Shown here: positions 48,588-58,912 of the stretch, piece after piece | Layout: the number at the start of each line of letters is the position of its first letter | Numbering within the stretch: position 1 is the stretch's first letter | NCBI GenBank assembly: GCA_024234575.1 | Contig: JACKOB010000003.1 | Span: 620,001-684,000, forward strand | Direction of reading: 5' to 3' | Source: Hahellaceae bacterium | Lineage (GTDB): Bacteria; Pseudomonadota; Gammaproteobacteria; Pseudomonadales; Oleiphilaceae | Length of the DNA: 64,000 nt | The notes under the pieces: generated by a model | The model's input: only the letters and a program-made list of their open reading frames with translations | What the model was told of the DNA's origin: nothing | Databases searched by the model: none | Position numbers and translations under genes: made by a program

Positions 48588-48779
48588 ATGTCGCTGACTA
48601 CCTCAATAAATGATCTGTGCCCCTACTGCTCTGCGGGTCAGGAATTTATTATTGATGTCACTATGCCCGATCAGGAATATATCGAAGACTGCGAAGTTTG
48701 CTGTCAGCCTATTTTATGCCAGATCACTGTGGCCGATGACGGAGCCGTTAACCTGGAAATACATAGAGAAAATGAGTAG
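48588..48779 (+). CDS. CPXCG-motif Cys-rich small protein
   Basis: The 63-residue protein has the motif pairs CPYC and CEVCC, which would form a zinc ribbon, as in the CPXCG family. GGAGG lies 8 nt upstream of the ATG. The role in the family is not known. Confidence 0.85.
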   Translation: MSLTTSINDLCPYCSAGQEFIIDVTMPDQEYIEDCEVCCQPILCQITVADDGAVNLEIHRENE

Positions 48780-49035
48780 GGCGCAAGTGGTCTGGTGTCT
48801 ATGCCACACCGGCCATCATCAATGAAAACCACTGCTTGCAGGCTAATTTACTGTATATATTAAAGTTGGTATTCATAACGCTATTTGCAAGAAAATTAGA
48901 GGTTAGTGTCTATACTTTACTGTGAGATGGGCTACCTCTTGGCGTTTGCTTGTTTTTCCAACCTTTGAACTTTTGGTTTGGAGAGCACTTGCTGAGTGAT
49001 GGCCGGACGAAAGTAATAAAACAAAAAGTGAGCTT

Positions 49036-51060
49036 ATGAACTCTTTCTTATATCCCGCTCTGGCATTTATTTCCAAACTGAGTTTCGGCAAAAAATTTAC
49101 ATTGATCAGCCTGTTATTTTTCATACCGCTTGTGATGTTAAGTTATACGGTGATCATGGACGCGTATGACAACATTGTTGCCACCAAAAACCAGCGTCAG
49201 GGAATTTTGCTGATTTCCGCTGCGCAGGGTGTCGTGCAAGCGGTAGAGCAGTATCGGGATATGAAACTGGTCGATGTCTATCATCATGAAAGCGATGTTG
49301 TCACGGCTACTGAAAACAAACTAAGAGAGGTAGAAAAGTCTTTGTCGGCATTGAAGTCGATTGACTCTAAGCTGCTTAACAACGAAGAAGTAATTGAGAA
49401 GCTGGCAGATATCGACAAGGAAATCTCCAACGCAAAGTCAGTGGGGGTAACGAACGCATCAACGATGAATGTCACCTTTAATGCGCTTAATCGTCAGGTT
49501 ACGGCAGTAAATGAACTGATCAAAATGCTGGTAGAGACCAGTGGCCTGTCCCGTGATGATAATGCCAAAACAAAATCCATGGTCGACTACATCACGAGAG
49601 ATATAAAACCCATGTCTGCGATGCTGGGGCATCTCCGCAGTTTTGGTTCCAGAGCATTGCATCTCAATTTTCTACCGTCAGCGGTAGCCGACGAATTCGA
49701 TACCTTGATCGGGCGTATTTACGAAGCAAGACCAGCATTCGAAAACACCACGATGTTGATGATTCCAAAAGAGCAGACCTCACTTCACACATATGCTTCA
49801 CAAATCTCCCAGGGGGTGACGAAAACCCTTGATCTGGTTGATGTCGATATTGTTAATGTCACGGCGATGACGCTTAAATGGGACGACTATTTTCGCCAGG
49901 TGACTGCCCTGATTGATATTCAGTATCAGTTGTCCAGTGATTTGCTAAGCGTGGTAGATAGCAGTCTGGCCCAGCGACAAAGTGAAGAAGAAAGCCGTTT
50001 AATGATGATTGCATCGTCGATAGTGGTGGTCATTCTGCTTATTGTTTATCTTTACGCAGCGTTGTACGTGTCATTGCGAACATCGATAAGTAAGCTGATA
50101 GAGGCAACTGATCGACTGGCAAACGGTGATATGACGGTGACGATGACCGTGGCAACATCAGATGAGCTAGGCCATTTGACCGAACAATTTAACCGGACCG
50201 CCGAGAAAATGCGTGAGTTGATCGGACAGGTCAGTAAAACTTCATTGACAGTATTTGATCAGGTACAGTCCCTTGAAAGCATCGCTGATGAAACCGGCCT
50301 GGCAATTCGCAAGCAAATGCAGGACACAGAACATACGGCCACGTCGATGAATGAAATGAGTGCAAACTTCCAGGAGGTTGCACAATATTCCAACCGTGCA
50401 GAAACCGCCGCAAAAGAAGCTGCGAATGTAGCTGACAAGGGCCGGGACAGGGTGAGCCATTCGCTTTCTCGTATTCAACAGTTGGCGGATGAGGTCAAAA
50501 CATCTGTTGAAGTGGTAGATCAGCTTGCCAAAGACAGCGCCAACATCAGCAGTGTTCTGGAGCAGATTAAAGGTATCGCCGAACAAACCAACTTGCTGGC
50601 ACTAAATGCTGCCATCGAAGCCGCCCGGGCAGGTGAGCAAGGCAGAGGCTTTGCCGTGGTGGCTGATGAAGTGCGGTCACTGTCTCAGCGCACCCACGCG
50701 TCAACGGAAGAAATTGAAGAAACCATTGTTAAAATTCAGCGAGGCGTGCAAAACGTTGTTTCGGTTATGAATCGCAGTCATGAAATGGCGGGGGCAACGG
50801 TTTCCGAATCGAAGCAAGTGGCGGAGGCGTTACAGGAAATACAGCTGAAAGTGGAAACAATTGTCGAGATGAACACGCAAATAGCCGGTTCTGTGCAACA
50901 GCAGGCCAGTGTCGCCAATGAGATAGATCGAAATCTGGTAGAAATAAGTCGCGTTGCAGAACAGAATGTCGCCAGTGCCGAGCAATCCTCTGCCGCAACC
51001 CGCAGTATGTCGGGTAATGTTTCCCAAATGCAAAGTCGTTTGAAGGCATTTAAGGTGTAA
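49036..51060 (+). CDS. Methyl-accepting chemotaxis protein
   Basis: The 674-residue receptor has a membrane helix near residues 22-42, a ~270-residue periplasmic helical sensor and a second helix (~315-340). A HAMP domain follows ([18 protein letters not shown]), then the signalling hairpin [20 protein letters not shown] near 520. Ligand unknown. It stops 4 bp before the start of the diguanylate cyclase gene, so the two are one operon and probably act in one response. Confidence 0.94.
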   Translation: MNSFLYPALAFISKLSFGKKFTLISLLFFIPLVMLSYTVIMDAYDNIVATKNQRQGILLISAAQGVVQAVEQYRDMKLVDVYHHESDVVTATENKLREVEKSLSALKSIDSKLLNNEEVIEKLADIDKEISNAKSVGVTNASTMNVTFNALNRQVTAVNELIKMLVETSGLSRDDNAKTKSMVDYITRDIKPMSAMLGHLRSFGSRALHLNFLPSAVADEFDTLIGRIYEARPAFENTTMLMIPKEQTSLHTYASQISQGVTKTLDLVDVDIVNVTAMTLKWDDYFRQVTALIDIQYQLSSDLLSVVDSSLAQRQSEEESRLMMIASSIVVVILLIVYLYAALYVSLRTSISKLIEATDRLANGDMTVTMTVATSDELGHLTEQFNRTAEKMRELIGQVSKTSLTVFDQVQSLESIADETGLAIRKQMQDTEHTATSMNEMSANFQEVAQYSNRAETAAKEAANVADKGRDRVSHSLSRIQQLADEVKTSVEVVDQLAKDSANISSVLEQIKGIAEQTNLLALNAAIEAARAGEQGRGFAVVADEVRSLSQRTHASTEEIEETIVKIQRGVQNVVSVMNRSHEMAGATVSESKQVAEALQEIQLKVETIVEMNTQIAGSVQQQASVANEIDRNLVEISRVAEQNVASAEQSSAATRSMSGNVSQMQSRLKAFKV

Positions 51061-51064
51061 CCAA

Positions 51065-53035
51065 TTGAACCAGCAAGAGAAACCACCCGACAGTAGAAAG
51101 ATTACTCCCATACATCGTCGGGTCAGGGCGAGTATTGTTGCCCTGATATTCTTGCTGACAATCGTGCTGTCAGCAGGGGCGTTTTCTTATCGACAGTACG
51201 TTTTGTTACAGCATAATCTCATTGAATACAGTGATATACCTGCCGCCAAAGCACGACTGATCAGCAATATACGACGAACAATCGGCTACGGTCATTTTAT
51301 TCACAACTTCAAAAACTACGTACTGCGCCAGGACCGCGTTTACCTTGAAAAACTGGCAATAGACCGCAGCGAATTTGAACGCGCCTGTCTGAGTCTACGT
51401 GAGCTGACAACCGATGCCTCTGAGTTAAAAGATATTCAGGTGTTAATGGATACAGTGGCAGATTATTGGCGCAAGGTAGCAACAGCAGAGGAAGCGTTTG
51501 CGGCGGGAAAGTCAATTTCTGAAATAGATGTACTGGTTAGAATTGATGACCGTGCTGCGGTGGCTTCCCTTGAACGGCTGGATAATCGCGTGCAAAACAA
51601 GCAGTTGGAAGGTGAGATTCGCCTGGACGCTGCTATAAAACTCGGGCAAACGGTGGCGGTAGCTTCAGTGATGCTTGCGGGTCTGATTGTCTTGATAATC
51701 GGGTTCTCTCTGGGTGTTATTCGAAAGCTGTCCCACGAACTGCAGACGTCATTCAATTTGCTGGATGAGGGGCGAAAACTACACGAGGCGACCATGCAGA
51801 GTACGGCGGACGCGGTTATCGTGATCAGCGCCCGGGGAATTATAGAAAGCTTTAACCATGCGGCGGAAAACATGTTTTTAATGCAGGCATCAGAAGTGAT
51901 TGGCAAGAACGTGTGGGTGTTGATGCCTAAGTCAGATCGGCATGATCATCAGCGCTATCTTGAAGCATCTTCCTTGTTCGAACCCAAGGCAATCAACAAG
52001 GTTCGGGAGCTGCAAGCCTGCCGCCGCGACGGCTCCTGCTTTCCCATTGAGCTTAATGTCGCTCCCTTTCATGTCAACGGCGTCAAGCGTTACGTTGGTG
52101 TTGTGCGGGATATTACCGAGCGCAAGCAGGCCGAAGAAAAGCTGATAGAAAGTGAAGCCAAGCTCAATGAGGTGGCTTCAATGTCTGGCTCGGTGTTGTG
52201 GACGATGACGGCAGATATGAAGAGTTTGTTATACGCGAGCCCTGCACTGGAAGAAATTTGGGGGGTAAGTGTTGGGATTCTTGCCGGTGACCCTGAAAAT
52301 TATTTCTCTTTTATTCATCCAGATGATATTGAGCTGGTTAAAGAGACCATCGAAAGGGAAAAACTAAGTGGGTGGCGCGTCGACTATCGTGTTATTCAGC
52401 CAAACGGAAAAGTAGTTTGGGTGAGCGAAAGAGGAAAGCCTGTGTGTGATGAATCGGGAAACCTGATTCGTCTGGTAGGTGTTGTAACCGATATTTCACA
52501 ACGTAAACAACTTGAAGAGCGTCTCACAAAAATAGCCACACTGGATCATCTTACCTGTGTTAATAACCGCCATGCCTTGTTTAATATTGGAGACCGTGAG
52601 ATCAGTCGATGCCGAAGACACGGCGGCAGTTTGAGTCTGGTGCTTTTAGATGCCGATCATTTTAAACAAATTAATGATCGTTACGGACATTTGGCAGGCG
52701 ACGAAGTCCTTGTCAGGATTGCTGCAGTCTGTCGTAGTGTCGCGCGCCAGGAAGATGTCGTTGCCAGGTATGGTGGCGAAGAATTTATCTTGCTGTTGCC
52801 GGATACCAGTCTGCAGGATGCCATGCGAGTTGCCGAGAGGTTGCGAGAAAGTATTGCCGCACTTGAAGTGATGAGTGAGGCTGGTCGCATTGCTGTGACC
52901 ATAAGCTGTGGCGTGTCTCTTTTTGAAGCGCCAATGAAAAGGCTAGCCGATCTGATTGATAGTGCCGACAGGGCACTGTATGCCGCGAAAGCGAATGGAC
53001 GTAATCAGACAGTTATCGCCTCAGAAGCTCCATAG
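51065..53035 (+). CDS. Membrane PAS-PAS-GGDEF diguanylate cyclase
   Basis: The 656-residue protein has a helix near residues 22-45, a periplasmic helical sensor and a second helix (~200-220). Next are a FixL-like PAS (~240-355, AVIVISARGIIESFN...), a second PAS/PAC (~370-480), and a GGDEF domain with an intact active site GGEEF preceded by the inhibitory RQED (RxxD) site. It should make c-di-GMP and be product-inhibited. The start is TTG with AAGG 9 nt upstream. It is co-transcribed with the chemoreceptor gene upstream. Confidence 0.92.
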   Translation: MNQQEKPPDSRKITPIHRRVRASIVALIFLLTIVLSAGAFSYRQYVLLQHNLIEYSDIPAAKARLISNIRRTIGYGHFIHNFKNYVLRQDRVYLEKLAIDRSEFERACLSLRELTTDASELKDIQVLMDTVADYWRKVATAEEAFAAGKSISEIDVLVRIDDRAAVASLERLDNRVQNKQLEGEIRLDAAIKLGQTVAVASVMLAGLIVLIIGFSLGVIRKLSHELQTSFNLLDEGRKLHEATMQSTADAVIVISARGIIESFNHAAENMFLMQASEVIGKNVWVLMPKSDRHDHQRYLEASSLFEPKAINKVRELQACRRDGSCFPIELNVAPFHVNGVKRYVGVVRDITERKQAEEKLIESEAKLNEVASMSGSVLWTMTADMKSLLYASPALEEIWGVSVGILAGDPENYFSFIHPDDIELVKETIEREKLSGWRVDYRVIQPNGKVVWVSERGKPVCDESGNLIRLVGVVTDISQRKQLEERLTKIATLDHLTCVNNRHALFNIGDREISRCRRHGGSLSLVLLDADHFKQINDRYGHLAGDEVLVRIAAVCRSVARQEDVVARYGGEEFILLLPDTSLQDAMRVAERLRESIAALEVMSEAGRIAVTISCGVSLFEAPMKRLADLIDSADRALYAAKANGRNQTVIASEAP

Positions 53036-53159
53036 GCAGGCTCTTATCAGCCACGCAAGGTTAAAATGGAGTTCTGCGCAGGGCTGCCTGTGGTAAATCA
53101 TCATCTCTGAGAGTAATCTTAAGTGCTTCACCTTATTAATGAGAGCAAAGGAGAGGCTC

Positions 53160-54137
53160 ATGCGTAATATTCTCGCAATCGATGGTGGTGGCATTCGGGG
53201 AATTATCCCTGCACTTGTTTTGGCAGAAATCGAAGCTCGCGCCGGTCGGCCTGTGGCGGAAATGTTTGACCTGATCGCCGGTACGTCTACTGGCGGGATA
53301 CTCGCTCTGGGTTTTGGGTTGCCTGATAGTCATAAGCAGCCAATGACCGCGCAAGATTTATCTCGGCTTTACGAAACACGGGGTAGCGAAATCTTCCCCA
53401 GTTCGTTTTGGCGAAAGTTCTCGACGTTAGGTTTCATTACTGATGAAAAATATCCTCACGATGGACTTGAAAAAGTAATGCGGGAGTACTTTCAAGATGC
53501 GAGGTATTGTGATGCAAATACCCGTTTGTTGGTGACCAGTTACGATTTACTGGAACGCCAGCCAGTTTTTTTCAAAAGCTGGCAGGCCAGATGGGGTGAT
53601 GTTTTGATGCGTGATATTGCCCGGGCAGCTTCCGCGGCACCGACCTATTTCGAGCCGCTGGGCATGACGGTTCAGGGGCAGGCAATGGCCCTTATTGACG
53701 GTGGCGTTTTTGTAAACAATCCGGCGATGAGCGCATACGTTGAAGCAAAAAGACTGTTTCCTGAAGAGCGTCGGTTTCGCATTCTTTCTTTAGGAACCGG
53801 TGAGTTTACTAACCCCATCAAACTGAAAGACGCAAAAGAATGGGGCAAGGCTGCCTGGATTCAGCCTCTGCTGGATTGTATGTTTGATGGCGTCAGTGAC
53901 TCGGTTGATTATCAGCTTCGTCAATTGTTACCAAAAGACTATATTCGTTTGCAGTTGCCGTTAGCGAAAGGTACGCAGTCAATGGACGATACGCGGCAGC
54001 AAAACATTACTTCGCTAAAAAAACAGGCAGCCAAACTCATACAAGATAATGATGCCGTCATAGAACAAATTGCTAACTGGCGACACAAAGCCGAGAAACC
54101 GTTGTTGCCAGATGCCGGTGTTTCAGCAATCGTTTGA
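53160..54137 (+). CDS. Patatin-like phospholipase (CapV-like)
   Basis: The 325-residue protein has all patatin motifs: the glycine loop DGGGIRGI at residues ~8-15, the nucleophile GTSTGG, and the catalytic Asp in DGGVFVNNP. It hydrolyses membrane phospholipid acyl chains. The protein resembles CapV, the cyclic-nucleotide-activated effector of CBASS, but no CD-NTase or Cap gene lies near. The ATG 53160 has GGAG upstream. Confidence 0.92.
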   Translation: MRNILAIDGGGIRGIIPALVLAEIEARAGRPVAEMFDLIAGTSTGGILALGFGLPDSHKQPMTAQDLSRLYETRGSEIFPSSFWRKFSTLGFITDEKYPHDGLEKVMREYFQDARYCDANTRLLVTSYDLLERQPVFFKSWQARWGDVLMRDIARAASAAPTYFEPLGMTVQGQAMALIDGGVFVNNPAMSAYVEAKRLFPEERRFRILSLGTGEFTNPIKLKDAKEWGKAAWIQPLLDCMFDGVSDSVDYQLRQLLPKDYIRLQLPLAKGTQSMDDTRQQNITSLKKQAAKLIQDNDAVIEQIANWRHKAEKPLLPDAGVSAIV

Positions 54138-54150
54138 TAAGGTGTCATAC

Positions 54151-54179
54151 GGGGCTGCGCACTAAATGCGTTCAGCCCC
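54151..54179. terminator. Hairpin between convergent patatin and ATP-grasp genes
   Basis: GGGGCTG (54151-54157) and CAGCCCC (54173-54179) form a perfect 7-bp stem, with CGC/GCG pairs inside. It is not followed by a T-run, so its strength is uncertain. Confidence 0.55.
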
Positions 54180-54190
54180 TTACACTGAGG

Positions 54191-55672
54191 TTATTGTTGC
54201 TCAATACGGCGGAGAAATTCTTCCATAATAATGTCATAGAGACCATCGCCTAAGGCAACATCTTCGACACCTGCGTCAACGTTAGGGTTATCGTTTACTT
54301 CGATGACCATGACCCGGTCGCCAGATTGTTTAAGGTCAACGCCATACAATCCATCGCCAATCAGGTTTGCCGCTTTCAGTGCAACTTTGATCACCTCTTT
54401 AGGGGCATCTTCAACCAGCATGGTGGTGAAGTCTCCAGAGGCCACTCTGCCGGATGCGGAGTGCTTATAAATCTGCCAGTGGCCACGGGTCATGAAATAC
54501 TGACAAGCAAAAATAGGTTTTCTGCCAAGTATACCAATACGCCAGTCATAGTCGGTTTTAACAAATTCTTGCGCGATAATCAGCTTCGACTGACTAAACA
54601 ATGTCGTCGCATGCTGAATGAGTTCGACTTCGTTCTTGGCTTTTACGACACCTCGTGAAAACGCCCCGTCCGGTATTTTTAGTACCACCGGGTAGCCAAG
54701 TGGTTTGACGATTTCGGGCAGATTATTAAGCTGTCTCGCGTTGAGAATCAGGCTCGTCGGCGCGGGTACTTTTTTCTTGTTTAAAAGTTCTGCAAGGTAC
54801 ACTTTGTTGGTGCAGCGCATGATAGAGCCGGGGTCGTCCATCACTACCAAACCTTCAAGCTCGGCCTGTTTGGCGAACTGATAGGTTTCATCGTTAATGG
54901 CCGTGGTCTGACGTATAAACAAGGCATCGTATTCGGCCAGTCTGACCCAGTCTTGCTGGGTAATGGTTTCGACGTTAATTCCGAAGCGTCGGCCCGCCTG
55001 GCGAAACTTCACCAATGCGCGACGGTTACTGGGCGGCATTTTTTCATCAGGGTTAATCAATACCGCCATATCGTGTTTCAGCTTGGGCCTGGGTTTGGCT
55101 TGACGCCACAGCTTCGAGCTAAAGTTCTGGAAGGCTTCTGCAAACTGGGTTTCTTGCTCACTGGATAACTTGTCTAACGTTACCGGAACAACCGATTGCA
55201 ACGCCCAGGTGCCATCTTTGTCTGAGGCTTTAGTCAAGGTCGCCTTCGATATCGGACAAGGGAAAAAGTTAAATATAGTATTACTGATATCATCAAACTC
55301 ATTGATATCCGTTTGACCAAAGTAAAAAAGAAACTCGAATCGGTCGCTATCTTCGCATTGCAGGCGAGTCACTACCTTTTTTACCGACTTGCTGACAGCT
55401 TTTCTGTCAAGACCAAAGAGCAGTGGTGTTTGCAGGTCGTTTAAGGTCGATACTGAAGGCAGCACCCGGTGCCCCCGGGCCTCGGCGAGCAGTGAACAAT
55501 AATACCCCGTACTTAAATAGGCATAATCCTGACATAAGTTGATTACTAGCGCACGGCTGACATCGTGGCTGGATGGCCCTGCCAGATAGTCTTCAGCGGC
55601 AACAAGGTGCTCTGTGGGGTAGTAGGGTGCCCAATCGGAAATCTGGTCAACAACAATAACAAGCCTGATCAT
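54191..55672 (-). CDS. RimK-like ATP-grasp amidoligase with RLAN N-terminal domain
   Basis: The 493-residue protein has an N-terminal RLAN domain (MIRLVIVVDQISDWAPYYP...) and a C-terminal ATP-grasp (residues ~280-490) with the Mg-binding VIEVNDNPN. Relatives join an amino acid to a carboxylate, such as Glu additions to peptides. RLAN proteins were described as partners of GNAT and papain-like genes. The gene is divergent from just such a fusion at 55952, so the pair likely modifies a peptide or protein. The substrate is unknown. Confidence 0.88.
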   Translation of the reverse strand: MIRLVIVVDQISDWAPYYPTEHLVAAEDYLAGPSSHDVSRALVINLCQDYAYLSTGYYCSLLAEARGHRVLPSVSTLNDLQTPLLFGLDRKAVSKSVKKVVTRLQCEDSDRFEFLFYFGQTDINEFDDISNTIFNFFPCPISKATLTKASDKDGTWALQSVVPVTLDKLSSEQETQFAEAFQNFSSKLWRQAKPRPKLKHDMAVLINPDEKMPPSNRRALVKFRQAGRRFGINVETITQQDWVRLAEYDALFIRQTTAINDETYQFAKQAELEGLVVMDDPGSIMRCTNKVYLAELLNKKKVPAPTSLILNARQLNNLPEIVKPLGYPVVLKIPDGAFSRGVVKAKNEVELIQHATTLFSQSKLIIAQEFVKTDYDWRIGILGRKPIFACQYFMTRGHWQIYKHSASGRVASGDFTTMLVEDAPKEVIKVALKAANLIGDGLYGVDLKQSGDRVMVIEVNDNPNVDAGVEDVALGDGLYDIIMEEFLRRIEQQ

Positions 55673-55713
55673 ACATTCTCTTTTGGTTGGTGATTTAGTG
55701 GATGAGAGATTCG

Positions 55714-55748
55714 TTAAGTATCCTTTGGCTACTCCAAAGGGTGCTTAA
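55714..55748. promoter_or_regulatory. 35-bp inverted repeat in the divergent promoter
   Basis: TTAAG-N3-CCTTTGG-N5-CCAAAGG-N3-CTTAA, a nested dyad with perfect inner and outer arms, lies 42 bp from the ATP-grasp start and 204 bp from the GNAT-C39 gene start. It could be an operator or a hairpin in a leader. Confidence 0.6.
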
Positions 55749-55951
55749 GGCTCAGTAACAAGGCGCGGATCGTGTCACCGCAGAAATAACTGCTAATTGT
55801 TATCGAGTTCAATATACTATGGTGTTGCCGGCTTTCTCTCGGCGCTGTATAAAGCAAAACTTCGCTTTGTAGTGAAGTTTAATAGTAGCTTAAATCTCGG
55901 TAATCTGAGAAACAAGCTGTTGTCTAAGTTCTGCAACCGGGTGTCATTATC

Positions 55952-57118
55952 ATGGGGCAATCACGATCCTCTGATCAAGTAGCTTTCTTAAAAAAAGATA
56001 GAATAAATACTCGCTTGGCAACCCGAAAGGATGTTGACGCTCTGACAAAACTGGAAGATATCTGTTTTGACGGTGACCGCATCAGTCGGCGCAGTTTTAA
56101 GCATTTTTTGGAAAAAGGGAATTGTTCACTGGTTGTTGCGACTCGCCAGACAGCGGTTCCCGGCGAGACCGAAACAATCGTAGGCTATGCTTTGACGCTC
56201 TATCATCGCGGTACCGAATTGGCCAGGTTGTATTCGCTGGCAGTTTTGCCTGATCAGCGGGGTGGGGGGATTGCAAGAATTCTAATGCAGGAGAGTGAAA
56301 AACTTGCCCGCGAGAAAGGTTGCGTTTCTATTCGCTTAGAAGTGCGTCCCGATAATGTAGCGGCCATTCAGTTTTACGAAAGCATTGAATTTCGTTTGTT
56401 TGCCAAGCACCTGGATTATTACGAAGACCATGCCGACGCTTTACGATACGAAAAACGGATTATCAAACGCCACACCAAGCCAATCGTCGATGTTCCTTAT
56501 TATCAACAGACCACAGATTTTACCTGTGGCCCGGCAAGTTTGATGATGGCCATGAAAGCCTTCGACCCCGATGTGGTTATGGGGCGTTCGCTTGAGTATC
56601 AGCTTTGGCGCGAAGCAACCACCATTCACATGACCTCCGGCCACGGCGGTTGCAGTGCTCAGGGGTTAGCCCTTGCAGCGGCTAAGCGCGGCTATCGGGT
56701 AGAGTTGTATGTCAGTCATCGGGAAGCGTTCTTTCTGGACGGTGTTCGAGACCCGAAAAAGAAGGTTGTGATGCAAGTGGTACATGACGATTTTATGATT
56801 CAGCTACACGATCATCATGTCACGATCCATTACGAAGAGCTTACCGTTGGCACACTGGATACAATTTTGCAAAACGGTGGCGTGCCCATCTTGTTGATCA
56901 GTTGCTATCGGTTTACCAGAGAAAAGACACCCCATTGGGTCGTGGTAAACCATAACGAGCCATCATTCTTTTATATTCATGACCCCGATGATCCGGATGA
57001 GTATGAAAAGAACAGTACCGATCAGATGAATATTCCGGTTAGCCGCTCTGCTTTTGAGCGCATCTCTCGCTTTGGCAAACAAAAACAAAGAGCGGCGGTG
57101 ATTATCTACCGCTCTTAA
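55952..57118 (+). CDS. GNAT acetyltransferase fused to C39-like peptidase
   Basis: The 388-residue fusion has an N-terminal GNAT (residues ~20-165; LYSLAVLPDQRGGGIARIL is the acetyl-CoA loop). A C-terminal papain/C39 domain follows (~170-388), with Gln in YYQQTTDF, catalytic Cys in TCGPASL and His in PHWVVVNHNE. Such fusions co-occur with RLAN ATP-grasp ligases. It ends in a hairpin containing the stop codon. There is no clear ribosome site at the ATG, so the start is the weak point. Confidence 0.87.
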   Translation: MGQSRSSDQVAFLKKDRINTRLATRKDVDALTKLEDICFDGDRISRRSFKHFLEKGNCSLVVATRQTAVPGETETIVGYALTLYHRGTELARLYSLAVLPDQRGGGIARILMQESEKLAREKGCVSIRLEVRPDNVAAIQFYESIEFRLFAKHLDYYEDHADALRYEKRIIKRHTKPIVDVPYYQQTTDFTCGPASLMMAMKAFDPDVVMGRSLEYQLWREATTIHMTSGHGGCSAQGLALAAAKRGYRVELYVSHREAFFLDGVRDPKKKVVMQVVHDDFMIQLHDHHVTIHYEELTVGTLDTILQNGGVPILLISCYRFTREKTPHWVVVNHNEPSFFYIHDPDDPDEYEKNSTDQMNIPVSRSAFERISRFGKQKQRAAVIIYRS

Positions 57119-57128
57119 CGAGCGGTAG
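57106..57128. terminator. Perfect hairpin spanning the GNAT-C39 stop codon
   Basis: CTACCGCTC (57106-57114), loop TTAAC, GAGCGGTAG (57120-57128): 9 perfect base pairs with the TAA stop in the loop. It lies between convergent genes and has no T-run. Confidence 0.6.
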
Positions 57129-57147
57129 ACGCGGTTTGGAGGGTGAT

Positions 57148-58839
57148 TTAAGGATGGTTGGCAAGTGCGACTGATGAACTTAAAGGCAGTTGCACCGAGC
57201 CTGAGACAGTGCCAAACGAGAACCATCCTTCCGGATCAAGAAAATATTGCGCAGTAAACCCTTGCACTACCAGGCCAACTACGTCGCCCGGTTTTAACTG
57301 ATAGGCGATGGCAGGTAAATCCATTTGATATTGCCCGTCACCAATAAGCGGCGTGTATTGATCGCCTAATACTTTGATATGTGGCGATCCTGGTTCTTTG
57401 ATGCCGATCGCCACGTAAACCGTGCCATCCTTATCACTGTCTGTCGTGCTAAGCTGCAATGAAATCAGCGGTATGCCTGCCATATCCTGAGATTCTTCTG
57501 CCATTTTCAGCGGAATAAACGCGGGGCGTAACCAGCCACCCTGGGTGTCCATTTCTTCGGCAGTTTTCACCGCACCAACCGGGGCAATCGTCGATATTAA
57601 CGACTCGGCGGGTTCGAATAGAAACTCCAGCCAACCGCTTTGCATCAGTTTAACTTCGGTTTCCCGCACGGGTACTTGTAGGCCACCATAGGCGATATCA
57701 TGCATTGGCTTGCCTTCGTCGTCGGAGAAGGTTACACAGAGGTCGGGAATGGCTGGCAGCGTTCTTGGCTGTTTACGCAGCTTTTCATCGTACCAGGAAA
57801 CGATCATGTCAACGGTGTTGAAGGTAACTTCCCCACAGGTGACGTTTTCTTGCGTGTTGAAAATTGGCAGGCCCGACCAGCTTTGCATTGGCCAGGGTAG
57901 AATATGGCCATCCTGAATGGCGACTAACTTTGCATCTTTGCCAGCCTGAGTCGCGCAGCGCCAGTTTTCGTAGCCCTGATTGAAAGTCATTAAAGTGTCA
58001 CGCAGACCCTGAATAAAAAGCGCGTCACTTTGTATCGCTTTACCTGTCTGGCAATAGTGTGACGGGCTTCTAATGGCAAGGTCCGCTGCTACTTGAGAGT
58101 TCATCTTGCCGCTGATCAGGTCCATGTATTCATCATCAAAAGCCATGTCAAAGTCGAAAAAGCTGCTGAAAATACCGCCCGAAATCAGAATGCCACCCCA
58201 GGCTCCTTTCACATGACCTTTGGGTGCCATGATCTCATTCAGGTCGAACCAGGTCGTAATAGGTACGATAGCATCAATGCGTGGATCTTTGATGCTGGCC
58301 AGTATTTGTACGCCGCCGCCGTAACTTTCACCGACACCTCCGACAACAATATCGTCATTTTCATAGGTAACTTTTGGCAGGTTGTCTTCTGCCCAGTCAA
58401 TCACACTGCTGAAATCTTCAACTTCGTAATCCGGATGCATTAATTTCACTTTGCCTTCGCTCTCACCAAACCCCCGGTGATCATAGGAAATTACCCAGTA
58501 ACCGGCCTTCCATGCCGCTACAGCCGCCTCACCAGAAACAATCATCTGTCCGTAGAAGCTCATCGGGCCATCGGCTCTAAACCCGCCAAAACCGTGGGAG
58601 TGAATGATAAGTGGGGCGGTTTTACCAGCCGCAAGTTGTGGCTGAAAAACCGTTGCTTTCAAGAGTGTTCCATCGTGTGCACGAATATCCACTTCATAAT
58701 AATCGGCGTCTAAAGCAGTATCGGTTGTTGTCTCTGCATAAAGGGATTTTGTTTGTACGCCAGAGCAGCCGGTTAAATAGCCAAATACAACGAAGAGCAG
58801 AAGAAAGTGATGCCGACACGATGGCAAAAAAATGTTCAT
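57148..58839 (-). CDS. CocE/NonD-type lipoprotein hydrolase
   Basis: The 563-residue protein has a lipoprotein signal ending in LTGC. Its alpha/beta hydrolase core includes the nucleophile motif GESYGG, an Asp in IQGLRDTL and a His in QDGHILPWP. A C-terminal jelly-roll-like domain (~380-550) is typical of the X-Pro dipeptidyl-peptidase/CocE class. It is probably an outer-membrane-anchored esterase or peptidase. It is divergent from the TetR gene and has a palindrome just upstream. Confidence 0.86.
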   Translation of the reverse strand: MNIFLPSCRHHFLLLFVVFGYLTGCSGVQTKSLYAETTTDTALDADYYEVDIRAHDGTLLKATVFQPQLAAGKTAPLIIHSHGFGGFRADGPMSFYGQMIVSGEAAVAAWKAGYWVISYDHRGFGESEGKVKLMHPDYEVEDFSSVIDWAEDNLPKVTYENDDIVVGGVGESYGGGVQILASIKDPRIDAIVPITTWFDLNEIMAPKGHVKGAWGGILISGGIFSSFFDFDMAFDDEYMDLISGKMNSQVAADLAIRSPSHYCQTGKAIQSDALFIQGLRDTLMTFNQGYENWRCATQAGKDAKLVAIQDGHILPWPMQSWSGLPIFNTQENVTCGEVTFNTVDMIVSWYDEKLRKQPRTLPAIPDLCVTFSDDEGKPMHDIAYGGLQVPVRETEVKLMQSGWLEFLFEPAESLISTIAPVGAVKTAEEMDTQGGWLRPAFIPLKMAEESQDMAGIPLISLQLSTTDSDKDGTVYVAIGIKEPGSPHIKVLGDQYTPLIGDGQYQMDLPAIAYQLKPGDVVGLVVQGFTAQYFLDPEGWFSFGTVSGSVQLPLSSSVALANHP

Positions 58840-58912
58840 TTGATGATCCTCAGTCTCGTTGTCGAATTGTTTTCAGTTGCACTACGCAGGCAATATTTTG
58901 AAAACGGTTTAT

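Noticed and set aside
51463..51906. 147-codon minus-strand open frame
   Set aside because: Antisense to the diguanylate cyclase gene; Ser/Thr-rich shadow frame.
55797..55982. 61-codon plus-strand frame in the divergent promoter
   Set aside because: No ribosome site, and it runs into the GNAT gene; likely chance.
53160..57118. Patatin plus ATP-grasp plus C39 peptidase as a defence island
   Set aside because: No nucleotide-signal synthase, nuclease or other defence marker is present, and the genes are convergent or divergent rather than one operon.
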